From: Polyangium fumosum
Lineage (GTDB): Bacteria; Myxococcota_A; Polyangia; Polyangiales; Polyangiaceae
Assembly: GCF_005144585.1 (NCBI RefSeq)
Contig: NZ_SSMQ01000001.1
Coordinates: forward strand, 372,001-436,000
Direction of reading: 5' to 3'
DNA: 64,000 bases
Below the pieces are notes generated by a model, which was given only the letters and a program-made list of their open reading frames with translations, was not told the origin of the DNA and made no database searches. The position numbers were made by a program, and so were the translations under genes. Of this stretch, positions 62,329 through 64,000 are shown piece after piece. The number at the start of each line of letters is the position of its first letter. The first letter of the stretch is position 1.

Positions 62329-64000
62329 TCAGGCTTCTTTCCGTTCGCCGAGCAGCTCCAGCCGCGCGATCGTCGCGCACGTCTCGCTGATGGCCCGCAT
62401 GAGGCGCAGGCGATTCTCGCGGACGGGCAGGTCGTCCGTCATGACGAACACGTCGAGGAAGTAGCGGTGAAGCAGCGGCGCGAAGCTCGCGACCTCGCGC
62501 AGCGCGCCCGCATAATCGCCCACGCGGCGCAGATCGACGAGCTTGGCCGCGAGCAACTGGTAGCCGTCGTGAACGGCCTTCTCGCTCGCATGATCCTCGG
62601 CCCGCGGCGGGGTCGGCGTGCCGGCCGACGCGCCGCTCGCGATGTTGGTGGCGCGCTTGAAGACCTCGCCGACCCGCGCACGCGTGTCCGCGTCGAGGCC
62701 CGCGAGCGCCGTCGCCCGCGCCCGCGCGTCGAGCGGTCGATCCGAAGCAACGGGCAACGCCGCCGCGACCGCGTCGCTCGGCAGCTTCGCTTCGAGCAGG
62801 CCGCGCAGGCGCTCGGTGAAGAAGTCGCCGAGTTTGTCGCCGAGCTCGCCGGGCCCGAGGTCGAGCGAGACGCCGCCGTAGCCGTCGTACGCCGCGCGGA
62901 ACGCGTCCGAGAGGCGCAGGTCGAACCCACGATCGAGCACGGTGCGCAGGATGCCGAGGCACGCGCGCCGCAGGCCGTAGGGATCGGCCGCGCCCGTCGG
63001 CGTGAGGCCGATGGCGAAGCAGCCGACGATGGTGTCGAGCCGATCCGCGATCGACACGAGCGCGCCCGCGTCCGACGGCGGCGTCGCTTCCTGCGCGCCC
63101 TTCGGCTGGTAATGCTCGCGGATCACGTCGGCGACCTCGGGGCTCGTGCCTTGCGCGAGCGCGTAGGAGCGCCCCATCTCGCCTTCGAGCTCGGGGAACT
63201 CGCCGACCATGAGCGAGACGAGGTCACACTTCGCGATGTGCGCGCCGCTCACCGCGGCCATGATCGTAGGCTCGGGGAGCTGGAGCAAAAGGCCGAGCTC
63301 ACGCGCGAGCCGCTCGACGCGCTCGGCCTTGCCGAGCATCGTGCCGAGCCGCTTCTGGAAGACGATGCCGGCGAGCTTCGTGCGCCGCTCGGCGAGGGGC
63401 ACCTTGACGTCTTCGCGATAGAAGAAGCGCGCGTCCGAGAGCCGCGCCCGCATCACGCTGTCGTTGCCGCGCCGGATGTTCCCCGGGTTCTCGGCGGTGT
63501 TCACGACCGAGAGGTACTTCGGCAGGAGCTTGCCATCCTGCCCTCGCAGGCCGAAGTACCGCTGGTGGCCCTTGGCGACCGCGAGGATCACGCGCTCGGG
63601 CAGCTCCAGGAACTCGTCGCCGTAGCCGCCCACGATCACGTGCGGCTCCTCGACGAGCGAGAGGTTCTCCTCGATGAGGAAGTCGTCCTCGATGAGCGTG
63701 CCGCCCGCCGACTTCGCGGCTTCGAGCAGGCGTTCGCGCATCCTCCGCGCGCGCTCTTCGGGATCGACGAGCACGTGCGCGGTGCGGAGCGCGTCCACGT
63801 ATGCGCCGGCCGAGCCGATCGAGATCATGCCCGGCGCGAGGAAGCGGTGGCCGTAGGTGACGCGCCCGCTCTTCACGCCGGCGACCTCGACGTCGAGCAC
63901 GTCCTCGCCGAAGAGCGCGATGATCCAGTGGATCGGCCTGCCGAACGCGAAGTCCCCCGCGCCCCAGCGCATCGATTTGCGGAAGGGGATCGACGTCGCG
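62329..64000 (-). CDS. glyS: Glycyl-tRNA synthetase beta subunit, 5' end outside window
   Basis: This partial gene encodes the large beta chain of the heterotetrameric glycyl-tRNA synthetase, which pairs with GlyQ. It runs off the right edge; the visible N-side starts IPFRKSMRWGAGDFAFGRPIHW, a conserved GlyS region (shown here over a break), then EEPHVIVGGYGDEFLELP and FGLRGQDGKLLPKYLSVVN. The HD-like segment GAHIAKCDLVSLMVGEFPELEG and ALAQG-x-SPEV follow. Helical C-terminal sequence near 62340-62600 corresponds to the tRNA-binding region. glyQ should lie beyond the window. The gene ends 52 bases before rsgA. Confidence 0.95.
   Translation of the reverse strand, partial: ATSIPFRKSMRWGAGDFAFGRPIHWIIALFGEDVLDVEVAGVKSGRVTYGHRFLAPGMISIGSAGAYVDALRTAHVLVDPEERARRMRERLLEAAKSAGGTLIEDDFLIEENLSLVEEPHVIVGGYGDEFLELPERVILAVAKGHQRYFGLRGQDGKLLPKYLSVVNTAENPGNIRRGNDSVMRARLSDARFFYREDVKVPLAERRTKLAGIVFQKRLGTMLGKAERVERLARELGLLLQLPEPTIMAAVSGAHIAKCDLVSLMVGEFPELEGEMGRSYALAQGTSPEVADVIREHYQPKGAQEATPPSDAGALVSIADRLDTIVGCFAIGLTPTGAADPYGLRRACLGILRTVLDRGFDLRLSDAFRAAYDGYGGVSLDLGPGELGDKLGDFFTERLRGLLEAKLPSDAVAAALPVASDRPLDARARATALAGLDADTRARVGEVFKRATNIASGASAGTPTPPRAEDHASEKAVHDGYQLLAAKLVDLRRVGDYAGALREVASFAPLLHRYFLDVFVMTDDLPVRENRLRLMRAISETCATIARLELLGERKEA

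Noticed and set aside
62316-62335. Stem-loop terminator at the end of glyS (AGCCT / AGGCT)
   Set aside because: Only five base pairs, and it overlaps the stop codon; too weak to call.

Overview
The window is very GC-rich DNA (roughly 70% G+C, third codon positions almost always G or C), densely packed with genes on both strands. It reads like the chromosome of a myxobacterium, most plausibly Polyangiales. The signs are many Ala/Pro- and Gly-rich lipoproteins with MopE-like Cys repeats, a giant pseudokinase-AAA-GAF-STAS regulator, an FHA-GGDEF protein, multidomain lipid enzymes, frequent GTG starts and many 4-bp ATGA/GTGA gene overlaps. No tRNA, rRNA, CRISPR array, transposase or phage gene was recognised. 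The first and last genes (metallophosphoesterase and glyS) are cut by the window ends.

Layout. 1-5.1 kb: metallophosphoesterase, EI24-like membrane protein, hemE-hemG, class II glutamine amidotransferase. 5.5-11.5 kb: FHA-GGDEF cyclase, then a co-directional run of class III aminotransferase, LuxE-like and LuxC-like proteins and a GAF protein carrying a degenerate PTS enzyme I fragment. 11.6-13.7 kb: a 44-residue basic protein, a BFD-type ferredoxin-like protein, a radical SAM protein and a parvulin lipoprotein. 13.7-25.3 kb: a carbohydrate block with a GH63-like glucosidase translationally coupled to the giant regulator, then two GH13 amylase lipoproteins. 25.3-34.3 kb: cytochrome P450, several secreted lipoproteins (beta-propeller, MopE-like, Tiki/ChaN-like), a PrcB-domain protein and two helical hypotheticals.

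34.3-37.5 kb: a 43-44 bp periodic array of short palindromes beside a two-gene unit encoding a P-loop NTPase and an unrecognised partner. 37.7-43.3 kb: mesaconyl-CoA-hydratase-like protein, methylmalonyl-CoA epimerase and cupin; quinone oxidoreductase; orphan hutU; a STAS-like protein. 43.3-52.5 kb: a prolyl-oligopeptidase homologue whose catalytic Ser and His are replaced, a five-domain lipid enzyme (reductase, acyl ligase, carrier protein, acyltransferase, SCP2) coupled to an SDR, and a lipoprotein. 52.5-64 kb: mostly housekeeping (CvfB-like, mutL, RpoH-type sigma factor, rsmI, rsgA, glyS) plus an ECF sigma factor with an anti-sigma factor fused to a TonB C-terminal domain.

The strongest candidates for undescribed biology are: (1) the phased palindrome array and the adjacent NTPase/partner pair; (2) the aminotransferase-LuxE-LuxC cassette, whose enzymes could together turn a fatty acid into a fatty amine; (3) the reductase-ligase-ACP-acyltransferase-SCP2 protein with its coupled SDR; (4) the dead prolyl-oligopeptidase lipoprotein; (5) the ZAS-TonB anti-sigma fusion; and (6) two degenerate signalling proteins (the pseudo-enzyme I and the N-lobe-less pseudokinase).
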